From Actinomadura rayongensis (lineage in GTDB: Bacteria > Actinomycetota > Actinomycetes > Streptosporangiales > Streptosporangiaceae): a stretch of 64,000 nt of DNA. Made by a program: the position numbers and the translations under genes. Positions 1 through 48,027 of this stretch are shown in pieces. Position 1 is the first letter of the stretch. Every line of letters starts with the position of its first letter. The notes beneath the pieces were generated by a model. The model worked only from the letters and a program-made list of their open reading frames with translations, did no database searches and was not told the origin of the DNA. Location of the stretch: contig NZ_WUTW01000006.1 in assembly GCF_009831215.1 (NCBI RefSeq), positions 198,850-262,849 on the forward strand. Reading direction: 5' to 3'.

Positions 1-7251
<7,251 letters not shown>

Positions 7252-7276
7252 TCGGGATCCCCTCGCTCGTCTTCGG

Positions 7277-17563
<10,287 letters not shown>

Positions 17564-17578
17564 CAGCCTCGCCCGTCC

Positions 17579-40561
<22,983 letters not shown>

Positions 40562-40667
40562 CTGTTGGACTGCCCCTCGTGGTGAACACACAGTGGGAAA
40601 ACACGGGCCTGCGTCCCTGCCCGGTATTCAGTGTGTCGGGGCGGCCTAACAACGAGCTATGAATGAC

Positions 40668-41762
40668 CTAAAGCCCGATCCGACGGCGGGCCTTCTGCGC
40701 GGTGAGCGACGCGGTCAGAAGCGCGCGCGGGACCTGCCGTCCGCCCGCCATCTTCAGGATCGACAGGATCGTCCACAGGCCGACCTCGCCGGTGTGCGCG
40801 GGGGAGCCGTGGACGTCGTCGTAGGCGACCACGTCGAGCTTCCCGACGTGCTCGCGCAGCAGCCGGACCTCGTCCTGCGGGATGATCTCGTCGCGCAGGC
40901 TCGCCGCGTACGCGACCGGGATCGTCAGGTTCTCCAGCGTCTCGGCCGGCAGCGCCCAGTCGCGGATCTCGTCGTAGACCTGCGATGGCTTGGTCCCGAC
41001 CAGGTGCGCGAGCGTGTCGGTCGTGATGCGCGGAACCTGCGCCTGCCACGCGGTGTCGGTGAAGAACGCGCTGATCGGCGCGCACGTCGTGACGACGCCC
41101 TTGATCCGCTGGTCCGCGGCGGCGGCCCGCAGCGCGAGGTGGCCGCTGAAGCTCATCGCGAGCGCGTAGGTCGTGCCGACGTCGGCGCGGTCGGCCAGCT
41201 CGTCCAGGATCGCCGACAGCAGCGTCGACGACTGCGCCGAGTACGGCAGCGTGTTCTCGCCGACGCCCGGCAGCTCGATGACGACGCCCGCCAGCCCGAG
41301 CCGCGCGCCGCGCGCGAGGACGGCCGCCCACTGCTCCTTCACCGTCACGATCCCGCCCGAGACGATGAGCAGCGGCTTGCGGTCGGTCGTGGACAGGCCG
41401 CTCGTCCAGCAGCGGACGGTGCCGTCGGGCAGCTCCAGGTCGAGGCGTTCGATGCCCGGGACGTTCGCGCGCCACCGGTCGAACACCGCGAGCCCGCGCT
41501 CGTGCGCCGCGCGCCGCGCCTCGCCGTTCACGAACGGGAACCGCGCCATCGCGTAGTGGCGGGACGCGCCGAGCAGGTCGCCCGCGCCCTCCAGCCGCTC
41601 CCCGGCGCGCGTCCACTCGACGGCCCACGAGCCCGGCCCGTCGTCGTCGCTGTCGATCCGCTCCAGGATCGCGCGGTAGTGCTCGGGCGCCATCCGCTGC
41701 CCGCGCGCGTGGACCTCGACGTACTGCTTCAGCTCGGCGAGGTCGTTGGTCGTCTCGGTCAC
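40668..41762 (-). CDS. FrsA-like alpha/beta hydrolase
   Basis: A 364-residue alpha/beta hydrolase with the long helical N-terminal cap seen in FrsA-type esterases. The likely triad is Ser204 in the nucleophile elbow (AMSFSG), Asp291 (RDEIIP) and His318 (DVHGSP). It starts with GTG at 41762 inside the stop of the KSIII gene (GTGA, 4-bp overlap), so the two are translationally coupled and probably act in one step. It ends 106 bp before PKS-C and points the same way. Hydrolases of this type in polyketide clusters act on acyl thioesters or esters or in post-assembly tailoring. The substrate cannot be read from the sequence. No signal peptide or membrane segment is seen, so it is cytosolic. Confidence 0.8.
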   Translation of the reverse strand: MTETTNDLAELKQYVEVHARGQRMAPEHYRAILERIDSDDDGPGSWAVEWTRAGERLEGAGDLLGASRHYAMARFPFVNGEARRAAHERGLAVFDRWRANVPGIERLDLELPDGTVRCWTSGLSTTDRKPLLIVSGGIVTVKEQWAAVLARGARLGLAGVVIELPGVGENTLPYSAQSSTLLSAILDELADRADVGTTYALAMSFSGHLALRAAAADQRIKGVVTTCAPISAFFTDTAWQAQVPRITTDTLAHLVGTKPSQVYDEIRDWALPAETLENLTIPVAYAASLRDEIIPQDEVRLLREHVGKLDVVAYDDVHGSPAHTGEVGLWTILSILKMAGGRQVPRALLTASLTAQKARRRIGL

Positions 41763-42787
41763 GAAACCTTCTCCAAGGCCAGTCCACCCTTGATCCACTT
41801 GCTCGACTCGACCGCGATGGCGACGGCCCTGTCCTGGTCCGTCAGCCGGGGGAGGAGCCGTTCGAGCTGGAAGAACGGCAGTGCGTTCCCCGTGTTGGCC
41901 GTCTCGGCGACGACGCTGACCTCCTGCGCGTCCGGCAGCGCGAGCCGCTTGACGATCAGGTCGGTCATCTTGCCGGACAGCTGCGGCGGCAGGAGGTAGT
42001 CGACGTCCTTCCAGTCCAGGTCGTCGAGCATCTCCTCCAGGATCTCCACCGCCATCGTCGGCACGGACTCCTCGATGGCCTTGTAGTCCTCGCCCACCGA
42101 CGGCGGCGGGTCCGCGAGGTCGGCCGGGCCGTACCACTCCACGACGTGGCCGGGCTTGCGGCCGAGGCCCGTCAGCCGGACGAGCACCTTGCGCAGGACC
42201 GCCGAGCCGTCCGTCGGCGTCGTGCTCAGCACCGCCGCGCCCGCGCCGTCGCCGAACATCAGGCCGGGCACCAGCTCCGACGGCGACAGCTTCGACGGGT
42301 CCAGGTCGAGGTCCAGGTGCTTGGTGCAGGTGTCGCCGCCGATGACGAGCGCGGTGCGGTGCCGTCCGGTCTGCAGCGCCTGCTGCGCGACGTCCAGCGC
42401 CTGCACGGCCCCGGTGCAGCCGGACTGGAGCTGGTAGGTCGGCACGTCGTTGATGCCGAGCTGGTCGGCGATGACGTTCACCGTCGCGGGCATGAGCTGG
42501 TCCGGGCTGGACGTGCCCATCACGATGACGTCCACGTCGGACGCGGCGAGCCCGGCGCCCTCCAGCGCCTTCTCGGCCGCGATCCGGCCGAGGTCGGCGA
42601 GCCGGAACCGCACCTCCGCCGTCGCGAGGTCCACCGAGAAGTGGCGGTTGCGGGTGCCGACGAACGTGTCCGCCCACTCGGCGAACAGCGTGTCGCCGCC
42701 GAACCGCTCGGCCAGCTCGACGTTCGAGATCGGGGCGCCGGGCAGCGCCGTCCCCGAGGAGAGAAGGTGTACGTCCGGCAGGTCCAC
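41759..42787 (-). CDS. KSIII (FabH)-like condensing or acyl-transfer enzyme lacking the catalytic His
   Basis: Thiolase-fold protein of 342 aa related to beta-ketoacyl-ACP synthase III. The nucleophile is present as Cys124 (QSGCTG) and the catalytic Asn as Asn298 (ANTGN). The segment matching the FabH HQAN motif reads LPPQLSG, so the histidine position is Pro268. Decarboxylative condensation normally needs that His, so the enzyme may transfer an acyl group rather than extend a chain, or use another base. I chose the GTG at 42787, which follows GAGGA at 6-7 nt spacing; upstream codons do not look protein-coding. It is coupled to the downstream hydrolase by a GTGA overlap and is preceded by a large inverted repeat. 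It could prepare or attach an unusual acyl group for the PKS; this is inference. Confidence 0.8.
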   Translation of the reverse strand: MDLPDVHLLSSGTALPGAPISNVELAERFGGDTLFAEWADTFVGTRNRHFSVDLATAEVRFRLADLGRIAAEKALEGAGLAASDVDVIVMGTSSPDQLMPATVNVIADQLGINDVPTYQLQSGCTGAVQALDVAQQALQTGRHRTALVIGGDTCTKHLDLDLDPSKLSPSELVPGLMFGDGAGAAVLSTTPTDGSAVLRKVLVRLTGLGRKPGHVVEWYGPADLADPPPSVGEDYKAIEESVPTMAVEILEEMLDDLDWKDVDYLLPPQLSGKMTDLIVKRLALPDAQEVSVVAETANTGNALPFFQLERLLPRLTDQDRAVAIAVESSKWIKGGLALEKVS

Positions 42788-42868
42788 GGCGTGTCCTCGC
42801 TTCCGGTTGTGATCGCCCGGCTCCATGCTCACGGCCGTGGTTAAAGCGGACCTATGGTCATCTGATGC

Positions 42869-42922
42869 CGTTCGTCCGTGCTGCCCCGCGCCGTAGCCGG
42901 CGCGGGGCAGCACGGACGAACG
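42869..42922. terminator. Perfect 25-bp inverted repeat with 4-nt loop
   Basis: Positions 42869-42893 and 42898-42922 are exact reverse complements with the loop TAGC (42894-42897). The stem is mostly G/C. It lies between the carboxylase epsilon gene (stop at 43030) and the KSIII gene (start at 42787), both on the minus strand. There is no U-tract, so it would act as a GC-rich actinomycete-type terminator or as an RNA stability or processing element. Confidence 0.65.
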
Positions 42923-42929
42923 ATGCGGG

Positions 42930-42957
42930 CCCGGTGGCGCGGGCCCGGTGGCGCGGG
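42930..42957. repeat. Two tandem copies of a 14-bp unit
   Basis: The unit CCCGGTGGCGCGGG occurs twice head to tail (42930-42943 and 42944-42957), followed by a degenerate third copy. It lies in the 240-bp intergenic region next to the large inverted repeat. No function is evident. The rest of this gap, up to 43029, shows nothing recognisable. Confidence 0.7.
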
Positions 42958-43029
42958 CACGGTGCGCGGCATGTGACGCGCGCCTGGGCTCGCGGTCACG
43001 CGGGCGGGCCGTTCGCGTGCGGGGGTGCG

Positions 43030-43218
43030 TCAGGGGGCGGCCCAGGCGGTGGGGGGGACGTAGCCCGGATCGCCGTAACGCCAGACGGCGCGCGGCGTCC
43101 GGCGCGAAGGCGAGGTGCCGGTCGCGGCGCGGCGGCGCAGGGCCAGCAGGACGACGGTGAGCGCGGCGAGGTCGGCGGCGTCCGCCGTGCCCCGCACGAC
43201 CTGGATCTCCGGCGTCAC
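43030..43218 (-). CDS. Acyl-CoA carboxylase epsilon subunit (PccE/AccE-like)
   Basis: A 62-residue protein starting with GTG at 43218, which overlaps the stop of the carboxylase beta gene (GTGA). Small epsilon proteins of actinomycete acyl-CoA carboxylases typically begin with a short beta strand and helix (here PEIQVVRG then ADAADLAALTVVLLAL) and end with an R/W-rich tail (AVWRYGDPGYVPP). They bind the beta hexamer and stimulate the holoenzyme. Size, composition and position directly after the beta gene fit well. No biotin carboxylase (alpha) gene is in the window, so this pair must use one encoded elsewhere. Confidence 0.85.
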   Translation of the reverse strand: MTPEIQVVRGTADAADLAALTVVLLALRRRAATGTSPSRRTPRAVWRYGDPGYVPPTAWAAP

Positions 43219-44837
43219 TGCGGCTGGTTCCCGTGCTTGCGCGCCGGCAGCGGACGGTGCTTGGCCCGCAGCATCGCCAGCGCGCCCGCCAGCGCCGACC
43301 GCGTCTCGGCCGGGTCGATGACGTCGTCCACGAGCCCGCGCTCGGCCGCGTAGTACGGGTGCATCAGCTCGGTCTTGTACTCGGCGATGCGCATCTGCCG
43401 GACGGCCTCGGGATCGGCGGCGGCCGTGATCTCCCGCCGGAAGATCACGTTCGCGGCGCCCTCGGCGCCCATCACCGCGATCTCGTTCGTCGGCCACGCC
43501 AGCGACAGGTCGGCGCCGATGGACCGCGAGTCCATGACGATGTACGCCCCGCCGTACGCCTTGCGCAGGATCACCTGGACGCGCGGGACGGTCGCGTTGC
43601 AGTACGCGTACAGCAGCTTGGCCCCGTGCCGGATGATCCCGTTGTGCTCCTGGTCCACGCCCGGCAGGAAGCCCGGGACGTCCACGAGTGTCACCAGCGG
43701 GATGTTGAACGCGTCGCAGAACTGGACGAACCGGGCCGCCTTCTCCGACGCGGGAATGTCCAGCACCCCGGCCAGGTGCAGCGGCTGGTTCGCGACGACG
43801 CCCGTCAGGTGCCCGTCGATCCGCACCAGCGCGCACACCACGTTCGGCGCCCACAGCGGATGGACCTCGAAGAACTCGCCGTCGTCCACGATCTCGGCGA
43901 TCACCGCGCGCATGTCGTAGGCGCGGCTGGACTCGACCGGGACGAGGTCCAGCAGCCGTTCGGTGCGCCGGTCCGCCGGGTCGGCGGGCACCGCGTCGGC
44001 GGGCGGCGCCTCCCGGTTGTTGGACGGCAGCAGCGACAGCAGGTACCGGACGTCGGCGAGGCACGACTCCTCGTCGTCGTAGGCGAACGTCGCGACGCCC
44101 GAGGACGTCGCGTGGACGTCCGCGCCGCCGAGCCCGTCGTGGCTGATGACCTCGCCGGTGACGGCCTGCACGACATCCGGCCCGGTGATGAACATCTGCG
44201 AGATGTCGCGGACCATGAACACGAAGTCGGTCAGCGCGGGCGAGTACGCCGCGCCGCCCGCGCACGGGCCGACCATGACGCTGATCTGCGGGATCACGCC
44301 GGACGCGCGGACGTTGCGCTGGAAGATGCCGCCGTACCCGGCGAGCGCGGTGACGCCCTCCTGGATCCGCGCGCCCGCGCCGTCGCACAGCCCGACGATC
44401 GGCGCGCCCGCCGCCTCGGCCATGTCCTGCACCTTGTGGATCTTGGTGGCGTGGGCCTCGCCGAGGGCGCCGCCGAAGATCCGGAAGTCGTGGGCGTAGG
44501 CGAAGACCGTCCGGCCGTTGACCAGGCCCCAGCCGGTCACCACGCCGTCGGTGTGGGGCCGCTTGGTCTCCAGCCCGAACCCGGTCGCGCGGTGCCGCCG
44601 CAGGGCCTCGACCTCGTGGAACGTGCCCGGATCGAACAGCAGCTCAATGCGCTCGCGCGCGGTCAGCTTGCCCTTGTCGCGCTGGATCTGCGTGGCCTTG
44701 GCGTTCGGCCCGGCCGCGACCCGCTCGCGCAGCAGGGTCAGCTCGGCCACCCGGCTGCGCATCGGCGGGGGACCCTGGCCCGCGGTGGCGGTCGGATCGG
44801 GAGGGAGCTGCAGCTCCTGCTCGCCGGCGATGCTCAT
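43215..44837 (-). CDS. Acyl-CoA carboxylase beta subunit (carboxyltransferase)
   Basis: A 540-residue biotin-dependent carboxyltransferase of the AccB/PccB family with two crotonase-fold halves. It carries the CDGAGARIQEG loop in the N-terminal half and GGAYIVM plus LAWPTNEIAVMGAEGA in the C-terminal half. The enzyme moves CO2 from carboxybiotin to an acyl-CoA, making malonyl-, methylmalonyl- or longer extender units for PKSs. Streptomyces work identified one position (Asp422 in PccB, Ile in AccB) as controlling acyl-chain choice. The aligned residue here is Ile433, which suggests AccB-like broad use of acetyl- to butyryl-CoA. The ATG at 44837 follows GGAGGG. The epsilon subunit overlaps the 3' end. 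It probably feeds malonyl- and methylmalonyl-CoA to the PKS, needing an alpha subunit from elsewhere. Confidence 0.92.
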   Translation of the reverse strand: MSIAGEQELQLPPDPTATAGQGPPPMRSRVAELTLLRERVAAGPNAKATQIQRDKGKLTARERIELLFDPGTFHEVEALRRHRATGFGLETKRPHTDGVVTGWGLVNGRTVFAYAHDFRIFGGALGEAHATKIHKVQDMAEAAGAPIVGLCDGAGARIQEGVTALAGYGGIFQRNVRASGVIPQISVMVGPCAGGAAYSPALTDFVFMVRDISQMFITGPDVVQAVTGEVISHDGLGGADVHATSSGVATFAYDDEESCLADVRYLLSLLPSNNREAPPADAVPADPADRRTERLLDLVPVESSRAYDMRAVIAEIVDDGEFFEVHPLWAPNVVCALVRIDGHLTGVVANQPLHLAGVLDIPASEKAARFVQFCDAFNIPLVTLVDVPGFLPGVDQEHNGIIRHGAKLLYAYCNATVPRVQVILRKAYGGAYIVMDSRSIGADLSLAWPTNEIAVMGAEGAANVIFRREITAAADPEAVRQMRIAEYKTELMHPYYAAERGLVDDVIDPAETRSALAGALAMLRAKHRPLPARKHGNQPQ

Positions 44838-44913
44838 CCTGACCCTCCGGGGAGTTCCGAGGTTGTGCTGCCTCGCTCCAAAGTCTCCCCGGCCGTCCTT
44901 AAGCGCTCCTAGA

Positions 44914-44952
44914 GCCCGGGCCGGGCCGCCCCCGAGACGGCCCGGCCCGGGC
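44914..44952. terminator. 15-bp perfect GC hairpin after the terpene synthase-P450 gene
   Basis: Arms 44914-44928 and 44938-44952 are exact reverse complements with a 9-nt loop. The hairpin starts 3 bp past the stop of the terpene synthase-P450 gene in its direction of transcription. It has no U-tract, as is common for actinomycete terminators. It separates that gene from the carboxylase pair, whose start is a further 77 bp on. Confidence 0.7.
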
Positions 44953-44955
44953 GGG

Positions 44956-47124
44956 TCAGCGCGCGGTGACCAGCAGCTCGTCGGGCGCCCGCGTCAGCAG
45001 GCCCGTCTCGACCGGCGCGAACCCGTCCGCCCAGCGCAGGTCCGGCAGGCGCTCCAGCAGGACGTTCACCGCGATCTCCGCCTCCATCCGCGCGAGCTGC
45101 GCGCCGAGGCAGAAGTGGCGGCCCGCGCCGAACGCCAGGTGCGTGGACGCGCCGGTGAACTCCCGTTCCACCGCCGCGCTCCGGCGCGGGTCGAACCGGT
45201 CCGGGTCCCGGAACCGGCGCGGGTCGCGGTTGGCCGACCCCACCAGGCACGCCACCGTCGCCCCGTCGGGGACGCGCCCGCACGGCAGGTCGACCGGGCC
45301 GTCCGCCTGCCGCAGCACCACGTGGACGGGCGGGTTGCGGCGCAGCGACTCCGCCCACACCGCGCCCGCAAGGCCCGGGTCGGCGCGCAGGTCGGCGAGG
45401 ACGTGCGGCGCGTCGAGCAGGTTCGCCAGCAGCGACGCCAGCGCCCGGTCCGTCGTCTCGCCGCCCGCGCCGAGCAGCGCGCCGCAGAACCCCTTGACCA
45501 TCGAGTCGGGCAGGAGTTCGCCGTCCACCCGGACGGTACAGAGCACCGACAGCAGGTCGTCGGCCGGTCGCGCCCGCCGCTCGGCGACGTGCGGCTCCAA
45601 GTAGGCGTACAGCTCGTCGCGGGAGGTCAGGCCGCGCGCGAGCGTCGCCGGGTCCTGCCGGTAGTTGCCGAGGTAGGAGAACCCGGCGCGGTACCACTCC
45701 TGGAACAGCGGCGCGTCCTCGGCGGGCAGGCCGAGCGCGCGCACGACGACGTCGATCGGCAGCCGCCGGGTGAAGCCCTCGACCAGGTCGGCGTCGTCCC
45801 CGGCGGCGATCCGCGCCGCGACGTCGTCGGCCAGCCGCTCCGCCGTCGCGCGCACCGACGCCGCCAGCCGCTCCAGCGCCCGCCCCCGGAACGCCGGGGT
45901 CAGGAACGCGCGGTGCGCCGCGTGCTCGCGTCCCTCCATCTGCAGGACGGTCGGGCCGAACATGGGCGCGAGCTGCCAGGCGTAGTTGCGCGGGGTGAGG
46001 CGCGGCTCGGTCAGCGCGGCCCGGACGTCGGCGTGCCGGCTCACCAGCCACGCGTCCAGCGGTTCGTCGCGGACGAGGGGGAAGTCGTCGCGCAGCCGCT
46101 CGTACAGCGCGTACGGGTCGCTCTCGAACGACGGCCACAGCAGGCTCGGCGGCGACTGGCGCGTGTCGACCCGCTCGGCGGCCTGCCAGTGGTAGCGCGG
46201 GACGGACCGGTGCCAGTCCAGCGAGGCGGCGAGGACGTCCGCGAGCCGTCCGGCGTAGGCGGGGTCGGCGGCCCGGCGCGCCGAGCGGAACTCCCCGGCC
46301 CGCTCGACGATCATCCGGTGGGCCGCGTCGACCGCGTCCTGCCAGGACCCGCCGCGCTCGTCGCGCAGCAGGCAGACGAGGTTAGCCGGCTCGCCGAACG
46401 CGAGGTCCTTCTCCAGCGAGTAGACGTCGTTGGTCCAGGCCAGGACGTCGGCGGCGCTCGCGCGCAGCACGGCGGGCCGTTCGCGCGCGGCGAGGACGCG
46501 TCCGTCGGCGGCCTCCATGAGGTCGAAGAACAGGTCCGCGCCGAACAGGTCGCGGCGGGCCGCGACGTAGCCGCGCACGTCCATCGGCTTGCCCGCCGTG
46601 CGGCGCTCGACCTGGTCGCACTGCGCCCACAGATGGCGGGCCAGGTGCTCGCCGAACCGGTGCCGCCAGGCCGCGTTCGCGAGCGCGGCGGTGCGCGGCC
46701 ACAGGTCGCCGGCGAGGTCGGCGAGCATGGGTTCGTCGTCGTGGGCGCGGTAGGCCGGGTCGGGGACGCCCCGGACGATCGCGAGCGCGGACTCGGTGAA
46801 CGCGGCGAGCATCCCGTCGCGCGCCCAGGGGCCGTCGTCGATGCGGTCGTCCAGCAGCAGCACCCACAGGAACCAGTCGAGGACGACGCGGGCGCGCCCG
46901 GGCTCGGCGGCGCCGGTGAGCGCCACCCCGAGGTCGAGGGTGCGGCCCGTCATCAGCCGTTGGTGGCCGCGCGGGCCGAGGACGCCCCGGCGCAGCGCCC
47001 GGTCGCAGGCCTCGGCGCGCAGCCGGTCGCCGTCGGGGCGGGGTGCGGGCGGGGGGAAGGGCAGGGTCAGGTCCGGGAGCCGGAATTCGGCTCGGATTCC
47101 GGACGTCGGGGCGCTCTCGGTCAC
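44956..47124 (-). CDS. Terpene synthase-cytochrome P450 fusion protein
   Basis: One uninterrupted frame of 722 aa joins two enzymes. Residues 1 to about 320 are a class I terpene synthase: the Mg-binding DDRID motif (Asp92-Asp96), an NSE-type motif NDVYSLEKD (232-240, last position Asp rather than Glu) and the C-terminal RY pair (310-311). Residues about 330-722 are a bacterial P450: I-helix AGGET (553-557), ExxR (ESLR, 592-595) and the heme loop FGAGRHFCLG with Cys672. The expected reaction is cyclisation of an isoprenyl diphosphate followed by oxidation of the hydrocarbon on the same chain; substrate length and product are not predictable. I use the GTG at 47124, because it overlaps the stop of a short upstream ORF (GTGA) and the extra 40 residues from an ATG at 47244 look non-coding. 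No prenyltransferase, ferredoxin or reductase is nearby, so FPP or GPP and redox partners must come from elsewhere. Confidence 0.92.
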   Translation of the reverse strand: MTESAPTSGIRAEFRLPDLTLPFPPPAPRPDGDRLRAEACDRALRRGVLGPRGHQRLMTGRTLDLGVALTGAAEPGRARVVLDWFLWVLLLDDRIDDGPWARDGMLAAFTESALAIVRGVPDPAYRAHDDEPMLADLAGDLWPRTAALANAAWRHRFGEHLARHLWAQCDQVERRTAGKPMDVRGYVAARRDLFGADLFFDLMEAADGRVLAARERPAVLRASAADVLAWTNDVYSLEKDLAFGEPANLVCLLRDERGGSWQDAVDAAHRMIVERAGEFRSARRAADPAYAGRLADVLAASLDWHRSVPRYHWQAAERVDTRQSPPSLLWPSFESDPYALYERLRDDFPLVRDEPLDAWLVSRHADVRAALTEPRLTPRNYAWQLAPMFGPTVLQMEGREHAAHRAFLTPAFRGRALERLAASVRATAERLADDVAARIAAGDDADLVEGFTRRLPIDVVVRALGLPAEDAPLFQEWYRAGFSYLGNYRQDPATLARGLTSRDELYAYLEPHVAERRARPADDLLSVLCTVRVDGELLPDSMVKGFCGALLGAGGETTDRALASLLANLLDAPHVLADLRADPGLAGAVWAESLRRNPPVHVVLRQADGPVDLPCGRVPDGATVACLVGSANRDPRRFRDPDRFDPRRSAAVEREFTGASTHLAFGAGRHFCLGAQLARMEAEIAVNVLLERLPDLRWADGFAPVETGLLTRAPDELLVTAR

Positions 47125-47183
47125 GGGACGTCGTCCCACGTGACCGGGTCGTTCCCGGTCGTTTCGGTCGTGTCGGTCGGCAC
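47121..47183 (-). CDS. Short 20-codon ORF coupled to the terpene synthase-P450 gene
   Basis: A GTG at 47183 sits 5 nt after a perfect GGAGG. The frame runs 20 codons (peptide begins VPTDTTETTG and ends PVTWDDVP) with G or C at nearly every third position. Its TGA overlaps the GTG of the fusion gene. The fusion gene's own start has only a weak ribosome site, so the short ORF most simply serves as a translational feeder. A real small peptide is possible. I recognise no family. Confidence 0.5.
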   Translation of the reverse strand: MPTDTTETTGNDPVTWDDVP

Positions 47184-47352
47184 CGCCACCTCCAGGGATC
47201 GAAAAGCCGTTCGTGCCTCGAATCTCCGGGAAGGACGCAGCCATTGCCGCACCGCCGCGCCATACTTGGCCAGCGCTTTACCAACTGCGGTGTGCCGGGC
47301 AGGACACGGTCGAGCGAGTTTCGGACGTCCGTTAAGGACCGCTTCCGAAATG

Positions 47353-47365
47353 CCCCGATACGGGG
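47353..47365. terminator. Short hairpin after the TetR gene
   Basis: CCCCG and CGGGG arms separated by three bases lie just past the TetR stop (47373) in its reading direction. The stem is only 5 bp and there is no U-run, so this is weak evidence. The remainder of the gap (47184-47352) should hold the promoter of the terpene unit, but I see no convincing -35/-10 pair. Confidence 0.3.
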
Positions 47366-47372
47366 TTACGGA

Positions 47373-47951
47373 TCATCCGGACACGGGCCGCGGAGCGGAA
47401 AGAATCGCCTCGGCGAGCGCGCGCAGCGACGTCCGGAACCGCTCGGTGCCGCCGTCGGCGGTGAGCGGGCCGACGAGATCGGCGTCGAACAGGCCGAGCA
47501 GCGCGTGCGCGCAGAACGCCGCGTCCAGGTCGGGCCGCGCCTCGGCGAGCAGGTCCGTGACGTGGCGGTGCCAGCGCAGGTAGGTCGGGTCGGTGAACCG
47601 GTCCTGCGCGCAGGCACGCTCGTTGGCCGCCAGCAGCGCGGTGTTGCGGGCGGCGAGGTCGGCGAGCGCGTCCAGGAACGCGGTCAGGCGCTCGCCGGGC
47701 GGGGCGCCGGGGCCGAGCGGCGGCGGGCCGCCCGCGATGCCGGTGGCGATGGCCTGCGCGCGCTCTTCCAGGAGTGCCTGGAACAGGCCGGTGCGGCTGC
47801 CGAAGCGGCGGAAGACCGTCCCCTTGCCGACGCCCGCCGCGGCGGCGACGCGGTCGAGCGAGACGTGCTCGCGGCCGTGCTCGGCGAGCAGTGCCTCGGC
47901 CGCGCGCAGCAGGGCGCGGCGGTTGCGCGCGGCGTCCGCGCGTTCGGGCAT
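47373..47951 (-). CDS. TetR-family transcriptional regulator
   Basis: A 192-residue repressor with an N-terminal TetR helix-turn-helix (about residues 31-50: SLDRVAAAAGVGKGTVFRRF) and a helical ligand-binding domain. The ATG at 47951 follows GAGAGG; upstream ATG/GTG codons lie in the operator region and are unlikely starts. It is transcribed away from the oxidoreductase at 48041, and the gap contains two identical-half-site palindromes overlapping both predicted promoters, so autoregulation and control of the oxidoreductase are likely. The ligand is unknown, perhaps a quinone, an electrophile or a cluster product. Whether it controls the neighbouring biosynthetic genes is not shown. Confidence 0.9.
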   Translation of the reverse strand: MPERADAARNRRALLRAAEALLAEHGREHVSLDRVAAAAGVGKGTVFRRFGSRTGLFQALLEERAQAIATGIAGGPPPLGPGAPPGERLTAFLDALADLAARNTALLAANERACAQDRFTDPTYLRWHRHVTDLLAEARPDLDAAFCAHALLGLFDADLVGPLTADGGTERFRTSLRALAEAILSAPRPVSG

Positions 47952-47967
47952 CGGCGCCGCCTCTCGG

Positions 47968-47997
47968 TTGCTCAATCGGACCGTCGGTCCGTATATT
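47968..47997 (+). promoter_or_regulatory. Predicted promoter of the oxidoreductase gene
   Basis: TTGCTC (47968-47973) and TATATT (47992-47997) are separated by 18 bp and lie 44 bp before the ATG at 48041. The first operator palindrome fills most of the spacer, so a bound repressor would block RNA polymerase. Confidence 0.6.
47977..47991. promoter_or_regulatory. TetR operator 1 (CGGACC-N3-GGTCCG)
   Basis: A perfect palindrome with 6-bp arms and centre GTC. It is identical in both half-sites to operator 2 and lies between the -35 and -10 of the oxidoreductase promoter. Assignment to the adjacent TetR protein is inferred from position. Confidence 0.75.
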
Positions 47998-48020
47998 ACC
48001 CGGAACATTAACCGGACCAA
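47993..48020 (-). promoter_or_regulatory. Predicted promoter of the TetR gene
   Basis: On the minus strand TTGGTC (complement of 48015-48020) and TAATAT (complement of 47993-47998) are 16 bp apart. The -35 lies inside operator 2, and the -10 overlaps that of the divergent promoter. Confidence 0.5.
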
Positions 48021-48027
48021 TGGTCCG
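48013..48027. promoter_or_regulatory. TetR operator 2 (CGGACC-N3-GGTCCG)
   Basis: A perfect palindrome with centre AAT. Its centre is 36 bp from that of operator 1. It covers the -35 of the TetR promoter and lies just upstream of the ribosome site of the oxidoreductase gene. Confidence 0.75.

Noticed and set aside
40562..40667. A dedicated promoter for PKS-C
   Set aside because: The 106-bp gap has no convincing -35/-10 pair or terminator. Read-through from the KSIII-hydrolase unit is as likely, so none is annotated.
47125..47244. Upstream ATG at 47244 as start of the terpene synthase-P450 gene
   Set aside because: No ribosome site precedes it, the added residues look non-coding, and the region contains a better supported short ORF that overlaps the GTG at 47124.
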